From the NCBI RefSeq assembly GCF_001592875.1, contig NZ_LSOF01000007.1:120998-184997 (forward strand): 64,000 nucleotides of DNA, read 5' to 3'. The notes under the pieces were generated by a model. It worked only from the letters and a program-made list of their open reading frames with translations, searched no databases and had not been told where the DNA came from. Position 1 is the stretch's first letter. Each line of letters begins with the position of its first letter. Positions 20,498-30,163 of this stretch are shown here, piece by piece. The position numbers were made by a program, and so were the translations under genes. This stretch comes from Pseudomonas sp. BMS12 (GTDB lineage Bacteria > Pseudomonadota > Gammaproteobacteria > Pseudomonadales > Pseudomonadaceae).

Positions 20498-22195
20498 ATG
20501 CCCGCCAAGCTTCTTCTCACCTGCCTGCTGCTGACCTGCACGCTGGCCACTCAGGCCGCGCCGGTCAAACCGCAACAGGCCGTCGTCGCCAGCGCCCATC
20601 CGGCCGCCACAGTCGCCGGCCTGGAAACCCTGACCCAGGGCGGCAATGCCTTCGACGCGGCGATTGCCGTCGCGGCAGCCCTGGCAGTCGCCGAACCCTA
20701 TGGCTCCGGTCTCGGCGGCGGTGGTTTCTTCCTCCTGCGCCAGGCCGGCGAGAAGCCGATCTATCGTTTCCTCGACGCCCGCGAGCGTGCGCCGCTGAGC
20801 GCCGGCCCCGACCTGTATCGACGTAACGGCCAGGTGCAGCGCGAACTCTCGCTGAACGGCCCATTGGCGGCGGCCATACCTGGTCTGCCGGCGGCTCTGG
20901 CATTGCTCGCCGAGCGCTATGGCAAGCTGCCGCTGAGCCACTCGCTGACCCCGGCGATGCGCCTGGCCCGCGACGGCGTCGGCATCGACCGGGTCTACCG
21001 CGAACGAGTCGAATGGCGCCTGGCGGCCATGCAGAACGATGCCGAGACCGCACGCATCTTCCTCGACCAGGGCCAGCTGCCCGCCCTCCATGGCCTTTTG
21101 CGCCAGCCCGAGCTGGCGCGCACCCTGCAACGCCTGGCCGACGGCGGCCATGCCGGCTTCTATGGCGGCGAAACGGCGCGCCGGCTGGTGGAGGGCGTAC
21201 GCGCTGCCGGTGGTATCTGGAGCGAGCGCGATCTGCGCGAATACCGGGTGGTCGAGCGCCAGCCCCTGCGCTTTCCCCTGCAGGGCAAGCGCGAGCTGAT
21301 CAGTGCCCCACCACCCTCGGCCGGCGGCGTAGCCATCGCCCAGAGCCTGGCGATGCTGCAGCAACTGCCCTGGCAGAAGTCCGGCGACGTGCAGCGCAGC
21401 CATTACGTGACCGAGGTGCTGCGCCGCGCCTACCGTGATCGCGGCCTGCTGGGCGACCCCGACCAGGTGCGCAACCCACTCGAGCAATTGCTAGACGCCA
21501 ACTACCTGCAGGGCCTGGCCAAAGGCATCCAACTGCAGCACGCCACCCCCAGCAGCAGCCTGCCAGCGGCGCCGGCCTGGCGCGAAGGCGACCACACTAC
21601 TCACTTCACCGTGCTCGACACCGAGGGCAATGCAGTGGCCGCCACCTTGTCGATCAACCTGCCGTTCGGCGCCGCCTTCACCGTGCCGGGCACCGGCGTG
21701 CTGCTCAACAACGAGATGGACGACTTCGCCGCCGACCCCAAGGGCAGCAATGTCTACGGACTGGCCGGCAGCCAGGCCAATGCCGTCGCCGCGGGCAAAC
21801 GACCGCTGTCGAGCATGAGCCCGACCTTTATCGAGAGCGAGACGGAGCTGGCCTCCTTCGGCACGCCGGGTGGCAGCCGCATTCCCAGCATGGTGCTGCT
21901 GGCGGTTCTCGATTATCTGGACGGCAAGCCGGTGGCGCAGTGGCCGGCCACGCCGCGCTACCACCACCAGTACCTGCCCGACGTCATCGAGTACGAACCC
22001 GATGCCTTCAGTGCCGGCCAGCGCGCCAGCCTGGAGTTGCGCGGCCACCGTCTCACCCAGGTGAACCGGCGCTACGGCAACCAGCAGGTGCTGCTATGGC
22101 ACAAGCAGGACGGCAAGGTCGAAGCAGCCAGCGATCCGCGCGGAATCGGCCGCGCCGATTTCTGGCCGACTGAAAACGCGAAAGCCGGTCAGTAG
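20498..22195 (+). CDS. ggt: Gamma-glutamyltranspeptidase (glutathione hydrolase) precursor
   Basis: A 565-aa periplasmic Ntn hydrolase that cleaves gamma-glutamyl bonds such as in glutathione. The signal peptide is residues 1-21 (MPAKLLLTCLL to TQA). Self-cleavage should occur before Thr367 in HTTHFTV, giving large and small subunits. PPPSAGG (near 270) binds the glutamyl group in the family. The start ATG at 20498 is chosen because it begins the signal peptide; an upstream in-frame start is also possible. The stop codon lies in the loop of the terminator. Confidence 0.94.
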   Translation: MPAKLLLTCLLLTCTLATQAAPVKPQQAVVASAHPAATVAGLETLTQGGNAFDAAIAVAAALAVAEPYGSGLGGGGFFLLRQAGEKPIYRFLDARERAPLSAGPDLYRRNGQVQRELSLNGPLAAAIPGLPAALALLAERYGKLPLSHSLTPAMRLARDGVGIDRVYRERVEWRLAAMQNDAETARIFLDQGQLPALHGLLRQPELARTLQRLADGGHAGFYGGETARRLVEGVRAAGGIWSERDLREYRVVERQPLRFPLQGKRELISAPPPSAGGVAIAQSLAMLQQLPWQKSGDVQRSHYVTEVLRRAYRDRGLLGDPDQVRNPLEQLLDANYLQGLAKGIQLQHATPSSSLPAAPAWREGDHTTHFTVLDTEGNAVAATLSINLPFGAAFTVPGTGVLLNNEMDDFAADPKGSNVYGLAGSQANAVAAGKRPLSSMSPTFIESETELASFGTPGGSRIPSMVLLAVLDYLDGKPVAQWPATPRYHHQYLPDVIEYEPDAFSAGQRASLELRGHRLTQVNRRYGNQQVLLWHKQDGKVEAASDPRGIGRADFWPTENAKAGQ

Positions 22196-22206
22196 ACCGG
22201 CTTTCG
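22179..22206 (+). terminator. Rho-independent terminator overlapping the ggt stop codon
   Basis: Twelve-bp perfect stem CGAAAGCCGGTC / GACCGGCTTTCG with loop AGTA. The ggt TAG occupies the last two loop bases and the first base of the right arm. The T-run after the stem is short, so strength is uncertain. Confidence 0.7.
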
Positions 22207-22230
22207 TGAAACCTGCGGGAAAGAGAAGGA

Positions 22231-22569
22231 TCAGTCCTTCTTGTAGCCGCTCTCGGTGCAGCCCAGGCAACGGACGAAAGCCGCCATGCCAGGCTCTACC
22301 ACCAGCGCTTCGCCGGCTTCCTTGACGTTACCGCCCAGGGCGGTGAACGGCAGGCTGACCAGGAATACACCCGCACCGATGATGGTGCCGGCGATCAGCA
22401 GTGGGCGCGCCACGATCAGGTCACCCACCATGGCGTAGGCGGGTGGTGCTTCGACGGTGTAGACGGGGTCACCACTGGTGTTCTGCTGAACCACGTCCGC
22501 CTGCGCCGGCATTGCCAGCAGGCCAGTGGTCAGAGCCAAGACAGCGGCGGTGGTGCGAAACAGGTTCAT
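22231..22569 (-). CDS. Small exported protein of unknown function
   Basis: A 112-aa protein with a signal peptide (residues 1-24, [10 protein letters not shown] to AQA). The mature part has a hydrophobic glycine-rich segment ([19 protein letters not shown]) and a CLGC pair near the C-terminus. The ATG at 22569 follows AGGAT. Similar small proteins sit at this place in other pseudomonads, with no function known to me. Annotations as 'multidrug transporter' that I recall for such proteins look unsupported. Confidence 0.75.
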   Translation of the reverse strand: MNLFRTTAAVLALTTGLLAMPAQADVVQQNTSGDPVYTVEAPPAYAMVGDLIVARPLLIAGTIIGAGVFLVSLPFTALGGNVKEAGEALVVEPGMAAFVRCLGCTESGYKKD

Positions 22570-22653
22570 GGCGCGATCCTTCATTAGTGTCGTTATGGCA
22601 GAACGGTGCAGGTAACTATAACAGCGCTCGCGCAATTGTCAGCGTGAACGCCG

Positions 22654-23235
22654 TCAATCGCCGTGGAATGCGTAGTGCGGCTTTTTCGGCACATAAGGGC
22701 GAAAAAAACCCAGCAAAACCTTGAGGTCGGCATCGGCATCACCGCTGGGCTGGAATGGCGCACCGATCACCACGCGCCGATTGGCGAAGTCCAGGGCGCC
22801 CGGCACTATCGGCACGCCGGCCCCCAGGGCGATATGGTAGAAGCCCATCTTCCAGCGCTCGACCTTCTTGCGTGTGCCCTCCGGCGACAGCACCAGAATG
22901 AACTCGCGGTTGTCGGCGAACGCCTGGATCGCCTGCTCCACCATGTTCAGGCGCAGGTGGCGCTGGATCGGGATGCCGCCCCAGCTGCGCATGATGCCGG
23001 CGAACGGCCAGCGGAAGATGCTGTGCTTGCCGAACCAGCGGGCATTCAGGCGCAGTACGAACTTCAGCGCGATGAAGATCACGAAGTCCCAGTTGGACGT
23101 GTGATGGGCGCCAATCACCACGAACTTGTCGAGCTTCGGCAGCTCGCCCTCGATACGCCAGCCCATCAGCCGTAGCGCGGTACGCCCGACCCACTCGGCC
23201 AGCGGGTTGGGCGGCAGGTAGTTGCCGGACATCAT
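22654..23235 (-). CDS. 1-acyl-glycerol-phosphate acyltransferase family protein
   Basis: A 193-aa acyltransferase. The catalytic HHTSNWD (HxxxxD) lies near residue 44 and the EGTRKK motif near residue 121. It is short, lacks clear transmembrane anchors and resembles the family acting on lysophospholipids or ornithine lipids; the exact substrate is not known. The ATG one codon further in is an equal start. Confidence 0.88.
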   Translation of the reverse strand: MMSGNYLPPNPLAEWVGRTALRLMGWRIEGELPKLDKFVVIGAHHTSNWDFVIFIALKFVLRLNARWFGKHSIFRWPFAGIMRSWGGIPIQRHLRLNMVEQAIQAFADNREFILVLSPEGTRKKVERWKMGFYHIALGAGVPIVPGALDFANRRVVIGAPFQPSGDADADLKVLLGFFRPYVPKKPHYAFHGD

Positions 23236-23282
23236 TCACCTCTTGTTCTTATTCTCGGCAGTGTTGCGTTTGGTCGTTCGTT

Positions 23283-24095
23283 TCAGCGCTGGCACTTGGG
23301 GCAGTAAACGCTGGCGCGCTGGCCCAGTTTCACCTCACGCAGCGTGCTGCCGCAGACCTTGCAGAACTCGCCACCGCGCCCGTAGGCGAACAGCTCCTGC
23401 TGGAAGTAGCCGGGCTGGCCATCGCCGCCGACGAAATCACGCAAGGTGGTGCCGCCGCGCTCGATGGCATGGGCGAGGATGCGCTTGATCTCCACCGCCA
23501 GCGCCACGTAGCGGGCACGGGAGATGGTGCCGGCCGCGCGCCGCGGGTCGATGCCGGCGGCGAACAGCGCCTCGGTGGCGTAGATGTTGCCCACCCCCAC
23601 CACCACGGCGTTGTCCATGATGAAGGGCTTGACCGCCATCGAGCGACCGCGCGACAGCTGGTACAGGCGTTCGCCGTCGAACAGATCGGTGAGCGGCTCC
23701 GGCCCCAGGCGGAGCAGCAGCTCGTGGTTCAGCGGGTCGCTGCTCCACAGCAGGGCGCCGAAGCGTCGCGGGTCGGTGTAGCGCAGCGCCATGCCCGACT
23801 CCAGTTCGATATCCACATGCTCGTGCTTGGCCGCCGGCGTGCCCACCGCCACCAGGCGCAGGTTGCCGGACATGCCCAGGTGGCTGATCAGAGTGCCGCT
23901 CTCGGCCTTGATCAACAGGTACTTGGCGCGCCGCTCGACACACTCGATGCGCTGCCCGGACAGGCGCACATCGAGGTCTTCGGGGATCGGCCAGCGCAGG
24001 CGGCGTTCGCGCACCAGCACGCGGCTGACGCGCTGGCCTTCGAGATAGGGGGCGATGCCGCGGCGGGTGGTTTCGACTTCGGGTAGTTCGGGCAT
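23283..24095 (-). CDS. mutM: Formamidopyrimidine-DNA glycosylase MutM (Fpg)
   Basis: A 270-aa base-excision repair enzyme removing 8-oxoguanine. The N-terminus [13 protein letters not shown] gives the catalytic Pro after Met removal and Glu3. The C-terminal zinc finger has the CKVC...CPKC spacing and GGTTLRDF precedes it. Length is normal. Confidence 0.97.
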   Translation of the reverse strand: MPELPEVETTRRGIAPYLEGQRVSRVLVRERRLRWPIPEDLDVRLSGQRIECVERRAKYLLIKAESGTLISHLGMSGNLRLVAVGTPAAKHEHVDIELESGMALRYTDPRRFGALLWSSDPLNHELLLRLGPEPLTDLFDGERLYQLSRGRSMAVKPFIMDNAVVVGVGNIYATEALFAAGIDPRRAAGTISRARYVALAVEIKRILAHAIERGGTTLRDFVGGDGQPGYFQQELFAYGRGGEFCKVCGSTLREVKLGQRASVYCPKCQR

Positions 24096-24155
24096 GAAAA
24101 ACTCGGGGTACTACGGAGCAGTCGCCACCCTAGCAGGAAGCTGGCGAGCGGGAAA

Positions 24156-25022
24156 TCAGGCCACGCCCAGCTCGCGGATGCTTTCGCGCAGGTTCTCGAA
24201 GTCGTACTCGGACAGCCCCACGTACTCCAGCACCAGTTGCTGGATGCTGGCCCACTCGTGGTCGTCCTCCTGGTTGCCCAACACCTTGTGGCTGGCACAG
24301 ATGTGCTCGGCCATCTTGAGGATGGCCATCAGCGTCTTCAGCTGGGCGTCGCGGCCGCCCTCTTCCTCGAAGAACGACAGCGCATTGTGGTGGTTGGCGA
24401 TGGCCTCGCACAGGTGCAGCGGCAGGTTCCACGACTTGGCGGTGAAGTAGCCGACCACCGCGTGGTTGGTGTTGAGCAGGCGGTTTTCGGTATCCACCAC
24501 GCGGCGCTCGCTGCCGGCGTTGTAGTAGGCCTCCTCGAGCACCGTCATGTAGTTGGGGAAGCGCTTGAGCATCAGCGGGATGCCGCAATTGTGGAACAGG
24601 CCCAGGGTGTAGGCCTCGTCCGGTGACTGGTAGCCGATGCGCTTGGCCAGGGTCAGGCAGGTGTTGGCCACATCCTGGGCGGTGTCCCAGAAACGGTTGA
24701 GGGTGACGATGGCCTCGTCGGTCAGCTCGCCCTTGATCGACTGGGCGTTGATCAGGTTGATCACCGTGTTGCAGCCCAGCAGGTTGACCGCCTGCTGGAT
24801 CGAGGCGATGCGGTTGGTCAGGCCGAAGTGCGGCGAGTTGACGATCTTCAGCAGCGCGCCGGACAGGCCGGGGTCCTGGCTGATCAGCTTGGCGATGGTC
24901 CTGAGATCCGGGCTGGGCATGACCTGTTCCATCTGCAGGTCGACCATGATCTGCGGCTGCGGCGGTACGCTGATGCCCTGCAGGGCCTGCTGGATCTGTT
25001 CGGAGGAGAGTTCGTGGACCAT
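24156..25022 (-). CDS. HDOD domain signalling protein
   Basis: A 288-aa protein with an HDOD domain filling most of its length. Typical elements are LISQDPGLSGALLKIVNS (about 49-66), NRIASIQQAVNLLG and LFHNCGIPLM. HDOD proteins lack full HD metal ligands and act in regulation, often near c-di-GMP or motility control. Start MVHELSSEQ at 25022 is preferred; the frame continues upstream but without a likely ribosome site. Divergent from rlmI. Confidence 0.88.
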   Translation of the reverse strand: MVHELSSEQIQQALQGISVPPQPQIMVDLQMEQVMPSPDLRTIAKLISQDPGLSGALLKIVNSPHFGLTNRIASIQQAVNLLGCNTVINLINAQSIKGELTDEAIVTLNRFWDTAQDVANTCLTLAKRIGYQSPDEAYTLGLFHNCGIPLMLKRFPNYMTVLEEAYYNAGSERRVVDTENRLLNTNHAVVGYFTAKSWNLPLHLCEAIANHHNALSFFEEEGGRDAQLKTLMAILKMAEHICASHKVLGNQEDDHEWASIQQLVLEYVGLSEYDFENLRESIRELGVA

Positions 25023-25121
25023 GGCGACGGCAACTGGAATGAGAGATTCGCCACAGTTTAGCCAAAGCGTTCTCGACTCTGCAGCCAACTTTTGTAACCG
25101 CCGCGCGCGGTACGAAGCGGC

Positions 25122-25127
25122 TATAAT
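25122..25127 (+). promoter_or_regulatory. Candidate -10 of the rlmI promoter
   Basis: Perfect TATAAT 26 bp before the rlmI start, in the divergent spacer. No convincing -35 at standard spacing. Confidence 0.4.
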
Positions 25128-25153
25128 TCCGCTCTTTTTTCCGGAGTAGCCCC

Positions 25154-26350
25154 ATGTCCCTGCCCAGCCTGCGCCTCAAAGCCAATGCCGACCGCCGCCT
25201 GCGCGCGGGCCATCTGTGGGTCTACAGCAACGAAATCGATGTGGCGGCTACTCCGCTGAACCTGTTCCAGCCGGGCGACCAGGCCGTGCTCGAAGCCGCC
25301 GGCGGCAAGGCCCTTGGCATAGTCGCCATGAGCCCGAACAACCTGATCTGCGCCCGCCTGCTGTCGCGCGACACCAAGCACGTGCTGGACAAATCGCTGC
25401 TGGTGCACCGCATCAACGTCGCCCTGAGCCTGCGCGAGCGCCTGTTCGACACCCCGCACTACCGCCTGGTGTACGGCGATTCCGACCTGCTTCCCGGCCT
25501 GGTGGTCGACCGCTTCGGCGATCACCTGGTGGTGCAACTGGCCTCCGCCGCCATGGAGCGCGCCAAGGACGCGGTGATCGAAGCCCTGGTGCAGGTGCTC
25601 AAGCCGCGCGGCATCCTGTTCAAGAATGACTCCGCCGCGCGTGATGCCGAAGGCCTGGAGCGCTACGTCGACACCGCCTTCGGCGTGGTCCCGGAGTGGG
25701 TCGATCTGGAAGAAAACGGCGTGAAGTTCCAGGCCCCGGTACTGGAAGGGCAGAAGACCGGCTGGTTCTACGACCACCGCATGAACCGCGCGCGCCTGGC
25801 GCCCTATGTACAGGGCAAGCGCGTACTCGACCTGTTCAGCTACATCGGCGGCTGGGGCGTGCAGGCCGCCGCGTTCGGCGCCAGTGAAGTGTTCTGCGTG
25901 GACGCCTCGGGCTTTGCCCTCGATGGCGTCGAGCGCAATGCCGCACTCAACGGCGTGGCCGAGAAGATCACCTGCGTCGAAGGCGACGTATTCGCCGCCC
26001 TCAAGGAACTGAAGTCCGCCGAAGAGCGCTTCGACGTGATCGTGGCCGACCCGCCCGCCTTCATCAAACGCAAGAAGGACATCAAGAACGGCGAGGCCGC
26101 CTACCGCCGCCTCAACGAAACCGCCATGCGCATGCTCAATAAGGACGGCATCCTGGTCAGTGCCAGCTGCTCCATGCACCTGGAAGAAGATCACCTGCAG
26201 AACATCCTGCTGACCAGCGCCCGCCACCTGGATCGCAACATCCAGCTGCTCGAGCGCGGCGCCCAGGGTCCGGACCACCCGGTACACCCGGCGATCAACG
26301 AGACCCGCTACATCAAGAGCCTGACCGTGCGCCTGCTACCCAACAGCTGA
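25154..26350 (+). CDS. rlmI: 23S rRNA (cytosine-C5)-methyltransferase, RlmI family
   Basis: A 398-aa class I SAM methyltransferase. An N-terminal PUA-like domain (LRLKANADRRLRAGHLWVYSNEID) precedes the EEHEC-like middle and the Rossmann domain with VLDLFSYIGGWGVQAAAFGA (about residues 226-245). The catalytic Cys lies in SASCSMHL. RlmI modifies C1962 of 23S rRNA in E. coli; the exact site here is by family. Confidence 0.9.
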   Translation: MSLPSLRLKANADRRLRAGHLWVYSNEIDVAATPLNLFQPGDQAVLEAAGGKALGIVAMSPNNLICARLLSRDTKHVLDKSLLVHRINVALSLRERLFDTPHYRLVYGDSDLLPGLVVDRFGDHLVVQLASAAMERAKDAVIEALVQVLKPRGILFKNDSAARDAEGLERYVDTAFGVVPEWVDLEENGVKFQAPVLEGQKTGWFYDHRMNRARLAPYVQGKRVLDLFSYIGGWGVQAAAFGASEVFCVDASGFALDGVERNAALNGVAEKITCVEGDVFAALKELKSAEERFDVIVADPPAFIKRKKDIKNGEAAYRRLNETAMRMLNKDGILVSASCSMHLEEDHLQNILLTSARHLDRNIQLLERGAQGPDHPVHPAINETRYIKSLTVRLLPNS

Positions 26351-26366
26351 GTCCAGGCACTGATCC

Positions 26367-26428
26367 GTGGGAGCGGCTTTAGCCGCGATGCTTTCGTAAT
26401 GTCCCATCGCGGCTAAAGCCGCTCCTAC
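26367..26428. repeat. REPIN (inverted REP pair)
   Basis: Two 24-bp REP units in inverted orientation with the core GTGGGAGCGGCTTTAGCCGC, separated by 14 bp. It lies between rlmI and the convergent cutinase gene. This is the typical pseudomonad doublet mobilised by RAYT transposases. Confidence 0.88.
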
Positions 26429-26445
26429 ATAATTTCCCGAGGGCA

Positions 26446-26482
26446 ATAAAAAGCCCCGCCCGCTGCAGCGGACGGGGCTCGC
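26446..26482 (-). terminator. Rho-independent terminator of the cutinase gene
   Basis: GC-rich stem GAGCCCCGTCCGC / GCGGGCGGGGCTTTTT on the minus strand, ending in a T-run 10 bp after the stop. Confidence 0.9.
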
Positions 26483-26492
26483 TATGGCGGGA

Positions 26493-27332
26493 TCAGAAAC
26501 CCTTGCGCTTGACCGTCCACAACGGACTGACACACAGGCTGCAGAAGGTGCCGTTGAAGGTGCTGCCGGCGTTCGCGTCGTTCATCAGCTGGTAGCGGAA
26601 CCAGGCCGTGGCTGGACCACGGTAGGCGCCACCATCGCCGACCGGCTCGAAGTGACTGACGAAGCGGCGCTCGCCCCAGAAGATCGGCTGATTGATGCGG
26701 TTATAGACCGGCTGGGCGTTCAGGTAGGGGAACGCGATGGTGTCGCTGCCACCGGACATCAGGAACATCGGCCCCTTCTGCTTGCTCTGCGAGCTGCTGT
26801 TGTGGCCCAGGCCGAGCGTGTAGGGCTGGATCGGTGCCGTGGTGCGCACGCGGTCGTCCTGCCCGGCCATGATCGAACCACCGCCCCCCTGGGAGTGACC
26901 GGAGGTGCCGACACGCCCGGCATTGAGCTTGCCGGCATAGGTGCCGTAGCTGCTGCCGTTGGCCTGCACCAGGTAACTCAGACAGGCGAGCATCTCCTGG
27001 CCGGTCCCGGCGTCCGAGGTTTCCGCCGCTGCCACCACGAAACCGTGGCTGGCCCAGTGCTTCAACAGCGCGGCATAGGTATCGGGCGTGGCGCCGGTGC
27101 CGTTGCCCCACAGGATGATCGGGTGGCGCACGCCGTTCTGTCCCAGGGTGCTGGGGCGGTAGATCCGGCAGTTGGGGCCTTCGGCCTGACTGGTGGTGGC
27201 ATAGGGGCCACTGTTATCGAAGCTGGAAACCGCCGGGAAAGCCGTTCCGGGCGTATCTGGCAGGGCGGCCATGGCCGAGCCGGACGCGAAGGCAAGCGCT
27301 GCCGCCAGGCCAGCGAGTTTGAAATCGAACAT
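26493..27332 (-). CDS. Secreted cutinase / polyester hydrolase (P. mendocina cutinase type)
   Basis: A 279-aa alpha/beta hydrolase with a signal peptide (residues 1-22, ending SAMA). The mature sequence matches my memory of the Pseudomonas mendocina cutinase along its whole length, e.g. ALPDTPG at the start, WASHGFVVAAAETS, APIQPYTLGLGH and FEPVG. The triad is Ser147 (GHSQGG), Asp197 (GGSDT) and His227 (VSHFE). Cys55/Cys117 and Cys264/Cys267 could form disulfides. The family cleaves cutin and other aliphatic polyesters, and the mendocina enzyme is also known to act on polyethylene terephthalate; whether this one does cannot be read from sequence. It stands alone with its own terminator. Confidence 0.9.
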   Translation of the reverse strand: MFDFKLAGLAAALAFASGSAMAALPDTPGTAFPAVSSFDNSGPYATTSQAEGPNCRIYRPSTLGQNGVRHPIILWGNGTGATPDTYAALLKHWASHGFVVAAAETSDAGTGQEMLACLSYLVQANGSSYGTYAGKLNAGRVGTSGHSQGGGGSIMAGQDDRVRTTAPIQPYTLGLGHNSSSQSKQKGPMFLMSGGSDTIAFPYLNAQPVYNRINQPIFWGERRFVSHFEPVGDGGAYRGPATAWFRYQLMNDANAGSTFNGTFCSLCVSPLWTVKRKGF

Positions 27333-27782
27333 CGGAAGAATTCCTCATTATTGTTGTCATGACATTCCTCTCGTCACGGCCCTCCCGACCCACCACACCG
27401 GACTGGGCTGCACTGCATACGCTGACGATTGCTGCGCCCACAGGACACGGAGCGCGCGGAAGAAACTACGTGACCGCACGGTCATACCCACAATCGCCCA
27501 AACGGCGAATGCCGACCGGCGGTACCCCACCAAAGCACGACCCTGAAGGAGGGTGCGGGCATACCACCCAGCCGCCAGCCTTTCCCAGAGCGCGGCGGCG
27601 GGCGTAGAATCGAGCCATTCCTCGCCAACCATCCCCCGGCGGGCCCGTGAGCCCGGGCCGAACGAACGGCGACCCCGTTTCGTCCTGCGGCCCCATCCGA
27701 AGGCACGGCCATCTGCCGTTTGCATCCGGTCCAGTCGACGCTCACCATACGCACATCACCTGATTCAGCCGCAGGAACCGTC
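27333..27782. other. 450-bp intergenic region upstream of ilvD
   Basis: No credible protein gene: short frames on both strands lack ribosome sites and natural codon use. It holds an inverted repeat TGACCG-CA-CGGTCA at 27471-27484, a hairpin ACCCT-gaagg-AGGGT near 27539, a candidate ilvD promoter near 27605, and a GC-rich stem near 27637-27660. About 170 nt would be transcribed as ilvD leader; I recognise no known riboswitch or leader peptide in it. Confidence 0.6.
27582..27610 (+). promoter_or_regulatory. Candidate ilvD promoter
   Basis: TTCCCA and TAGAAT with 17-bp spacing. The -35 is poor. Placing transcription start near 27617 would give a leader of about 165 nt. Confidence 0.35.
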
Positions 27783-29621
27783 ATGCCTGACTATCGCTCG
27801 AAGACCTCCACCCACGGCCGCAACATGGCCGGCGCCCGCGCCCTGTGGCGTGCCACCGGGATGAAGGACGAAGACTTCAAGAAACCGATCATCGCCATCG
27901 CCAACTCCTTCACCCAGTTCGTGCCCGGCCACGTGCACCTGAAGGACCTCGGCCAGCTGGTCGCCCGCGAGATCGAGAAGCACGGCGGCGTGGCGAAAGA
28001 GTTCAATACCATCGCCGTCGACGACGGCATCGCCATGGGCCACGACGGCATGCTCTATTCGCTGCCGAGCCGCGAGATCATCGCCGACTCCGTGGAGTAC
28101 ATGGTCAACGCCCACTGCGCCGACGCCATCGTCTGCATCTCCAACTGCGACAAGATCACCCCCGGCATGCTGATGGCCGCCCTGCGCCTGAACATCCCGG
28201 TGGTGTTCGTCTCCGGCGGGCCGATGGAAGCCGGCAAGACCAAGCTGGCCAGCCACGGCCTGGACCTGGTCGACGCCATGGTGGTAGCCGCCGACGACTC
28301 CTGCTCCGACGAGAAGGTCGCCGAGTACGAGCGCAGCGCCTGCCCGACCTGCGGCAGCTGCTCCGGCATGTTCACCGCCAACTCGATGAACTGCCTGACC
28401 GAGGCCCTCGGCCTGTCGCTGCCGGGCAACGGCTCGACTCTGGCCACCCACAGTGACCGCGAGCAGCTGTTCCTGCGTGCCGGCCGTCTGGCCGTAGAGC
28501 TGTGCCAGCGCTACTACGGCGAGGGCGACGAATCGGTGCTGCCGCGCAATGTCGCCAGCTTCAAGGCGTTCGAGAACGCCATGACCCTGGACATCGCCAT
28601 GGGCGGCTCGACCAACACCATCCTGCACCTGCTGGCCGCCGCCCAGGAGGCGGAGATCGCCTTCGACCTGCGCGACATCGATCGCCTGTCGCGCAAGGTG
28701 CCGCAGCTGTGCAAGGTGGCGCCAAACATCCAGAAGTACCACATGGAAGACGTGCACCGCGCCGGCGGCATCTTCTCCATCCTCGGCGAGCTGGCCCGTG
28801 GCGGCCTGCTGCACACCGACGTGCCGACCGTGCACAGCCCGAGCATGGCCGACGCCATTGCCGAGTGGGACATCACCCAGACCAAAGACGAGAAGGTGCA
28901 CACCTTCTTCAAGGCCGGCCCCGCAGGCATCCCGACCCAGACCGCGTTCAGCCAGAGCACCCGCTGGGACACCCTGGATGACGACCGTGCCGAAGGCTGC
29001 ATCCGCTCGGTCGAGCACGCCTACTCCCAGGAAGGCGGCCTGGCCGTGCTGTACGGCAACATCGCCCTCGACGGCTGCGTGGTGAAGACCGCCGGCGTCG
29101 ACGAGTCGATCCACGTGTTCGAAGGCAACGCCAAGATCTTCGAGAGCCAGGACAGCGCCGTGAAAGGCATCCTCGCCGACGAAGTGAAGCCGGGCGACAT
29201 CGTGATCATCCGCTACGAAGGCCCGAAAGGCGGCCCGGGCATGCAGGAAATGCTCTATCCGACCTCGTATCTCAAGTCCAAGGGCCTGGGCAAGGCCTGC
29301 GCCCTGCTCACCGACGGCCGCTTCTCCGGCGGCACCAGCGGCCTGTCCATCGGCCACGCCTCGCCGGAAGCCGCCGCTGGCGGCGCCATCGGACTGGTGC
29401 GTGATGGCGACAAGGTGCTGATCGACATCCCCAACCGCTCGATCAATCTCCTGGTCAGCGATGAGGAACTGGCCGCCCGCCGCGTCGAACAGGACAAGAA
29501 GGGCTGGAAGCCGGTCGCCCCGCGCGCGCGCAAGGTGACCACGGCACTGAAGGCCTACGCCCTGCTCGCCACCAGCGCCGACAAGGGCGCAGTGCGCGAC
29601 AAGGCCATGCTCGATGGGTGA
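27783..29621 (+). CDS. ilvD: Dihydroxy-acid dehydratase IlvD
   Basis: A 612-aa iron-sulfur dehydratase of branched-chain amino acid synthesis. Start [21 protein letters not shown] is the standard N-terminus, so the longer upstream frame is ignored. Cluster cysteines are seen in [10 protein letters not shown] and [28 protein letters not shown] and [11 protein letters not shown] are near the C-terminus. Length and motifs fit the E. coli type. Confidence 0.97.
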   Translation: MPDYRSKTSTHGRNMAGARALWRATGMKDEDFKKPIIAIANSFTQFVPGHVHLKDLGQLVAREIEKHGGVAKEFNTIAVDDGIAMGHDGMLYSLPSREIIADSVEYMVNAHCADAIVCISNCDKITPGMLMAALRLNIPVVFVSGGPMEAGKTKLASHGLDLVDAMVVAADDSCSDEKVAEYERSACPTCGSCSGMFTANSMNCLTEALGLSLPGNGSTLATHSDREQLFLRAGRLAVELCQRYYGEGDESVLPRNVASFKAFENAMTLDIAMGGSTNTILHLLAAAQEAEIAFDLRDIDRLSRKVPQLCKVAPNIQKYHMEDVHRAGGIFSILGELARGGLLHTDVPTVHSPSMADAIAEWDITQTKDEKVHTFFKAGPAGIPTQTAFSQSTRWDTLDDDRAEGCIRSVEHAYSQEGGLAVLYGNIALDGCVVKTAGVDESIHVFEGNAKIFESQDSAVKGILADEVKPGDIVIIRYEGPKGGPGMQEMLYPTSYLKSKGLGKACALLTDGRFSGGTSGLSIGHASPEAAAGGAIGLVRDGDKVLIDIPNRSINLLVSDEELAARRVEQDKKGWKPVAPRARKVTTALKAYALLATSADKGAVRDKAMLDG

Positions 29622-29744
29622 GCCGGACTAAGGCAACGCATGCGTTGCCCCGGCGAACGACCGGCCATGAATGGCCGGACCGGGGCTCACTGCATGCAAG
29701 GCGCGACGGCAGGGATGCCATCAGCAGCGCAACATGCCTATCCT

Positions 29745-29777
29745 GAAAGCCCGGCCCCGTGCCGGGCTTTCGCTTTT
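29745..29777 (+). terminator. Rho-independent terminator downstream of ilvD
   Basis: Stem GAAAGCCCGGC / GCCGGGCTTTC with loop CCCGT, followed by GCTTTTCTGC. It ends ilvD transcription 18 bp before the MerR gene start. Confidence 0.85.
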
Positions 29778-29794
29778 CTGCTTGAGAAAACGCC

Positions 29795-30163
29795 ATGAAC
29801 ATCCAGCATTTCGCCGTACGCTGCGGTTTGTCCGCGCATACCCTGCGCTACTACGAAAAGCTCGGTCTGCTGCGCCATGTCCGCCGCGACAGCAGCGGCC
29901 ATCGTCGTTTCGCGGACGCCGACCTGAGCTGGGTCGAGTTCATCAAGCGCCTCAAGGACACCGGCATGCCGCTGGAGCAGATTCAGCGCTACGCCGACCT
30001 GCGCGAACAGGGTGATGCCAGCCACGCCCAGCGCCTGCAACTGCTGCAGGAACATGCCGCCGCCCTGCAGGCTCGCATCGCCCTGGAGACGGAACACCTG
30101 GACAAGCTGCAGGAGAAGATCGAGTACTACCGGCGCCTCGCGGCCGATGTGACCGAGGCTTGA
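29795..30163 (+). CDS. MerR family transcriptional regulator
   Basis: A 122-aa regulator. The winged helix reads NIQHFAVRCGLSAHTLRYYEKLGLL at the N-terminus, followed by RRDSSGHRRFADADLSWVEFIKRLKDTGMPLEQI. The C-terminal coiled coil is short and no cysteine cluster for metal sensing is present, so it is closer to the redox/aldehyde-responsive MerR branch. The promoter of the next gene carries a MerR-type operator that overlaps this gene's stop codon. Confidence 0.9.
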   Translation: MNIQHFAVRCGLSAHTLRYYEKLGLLRHVRRDSSGHRRFADADLSWVEFIKRLKDTGMPLEQIQRYADLREQGDASHAQRLQLLQEHAAALQARIALETEHLDKLQEKIEYYRRLAADVTEA

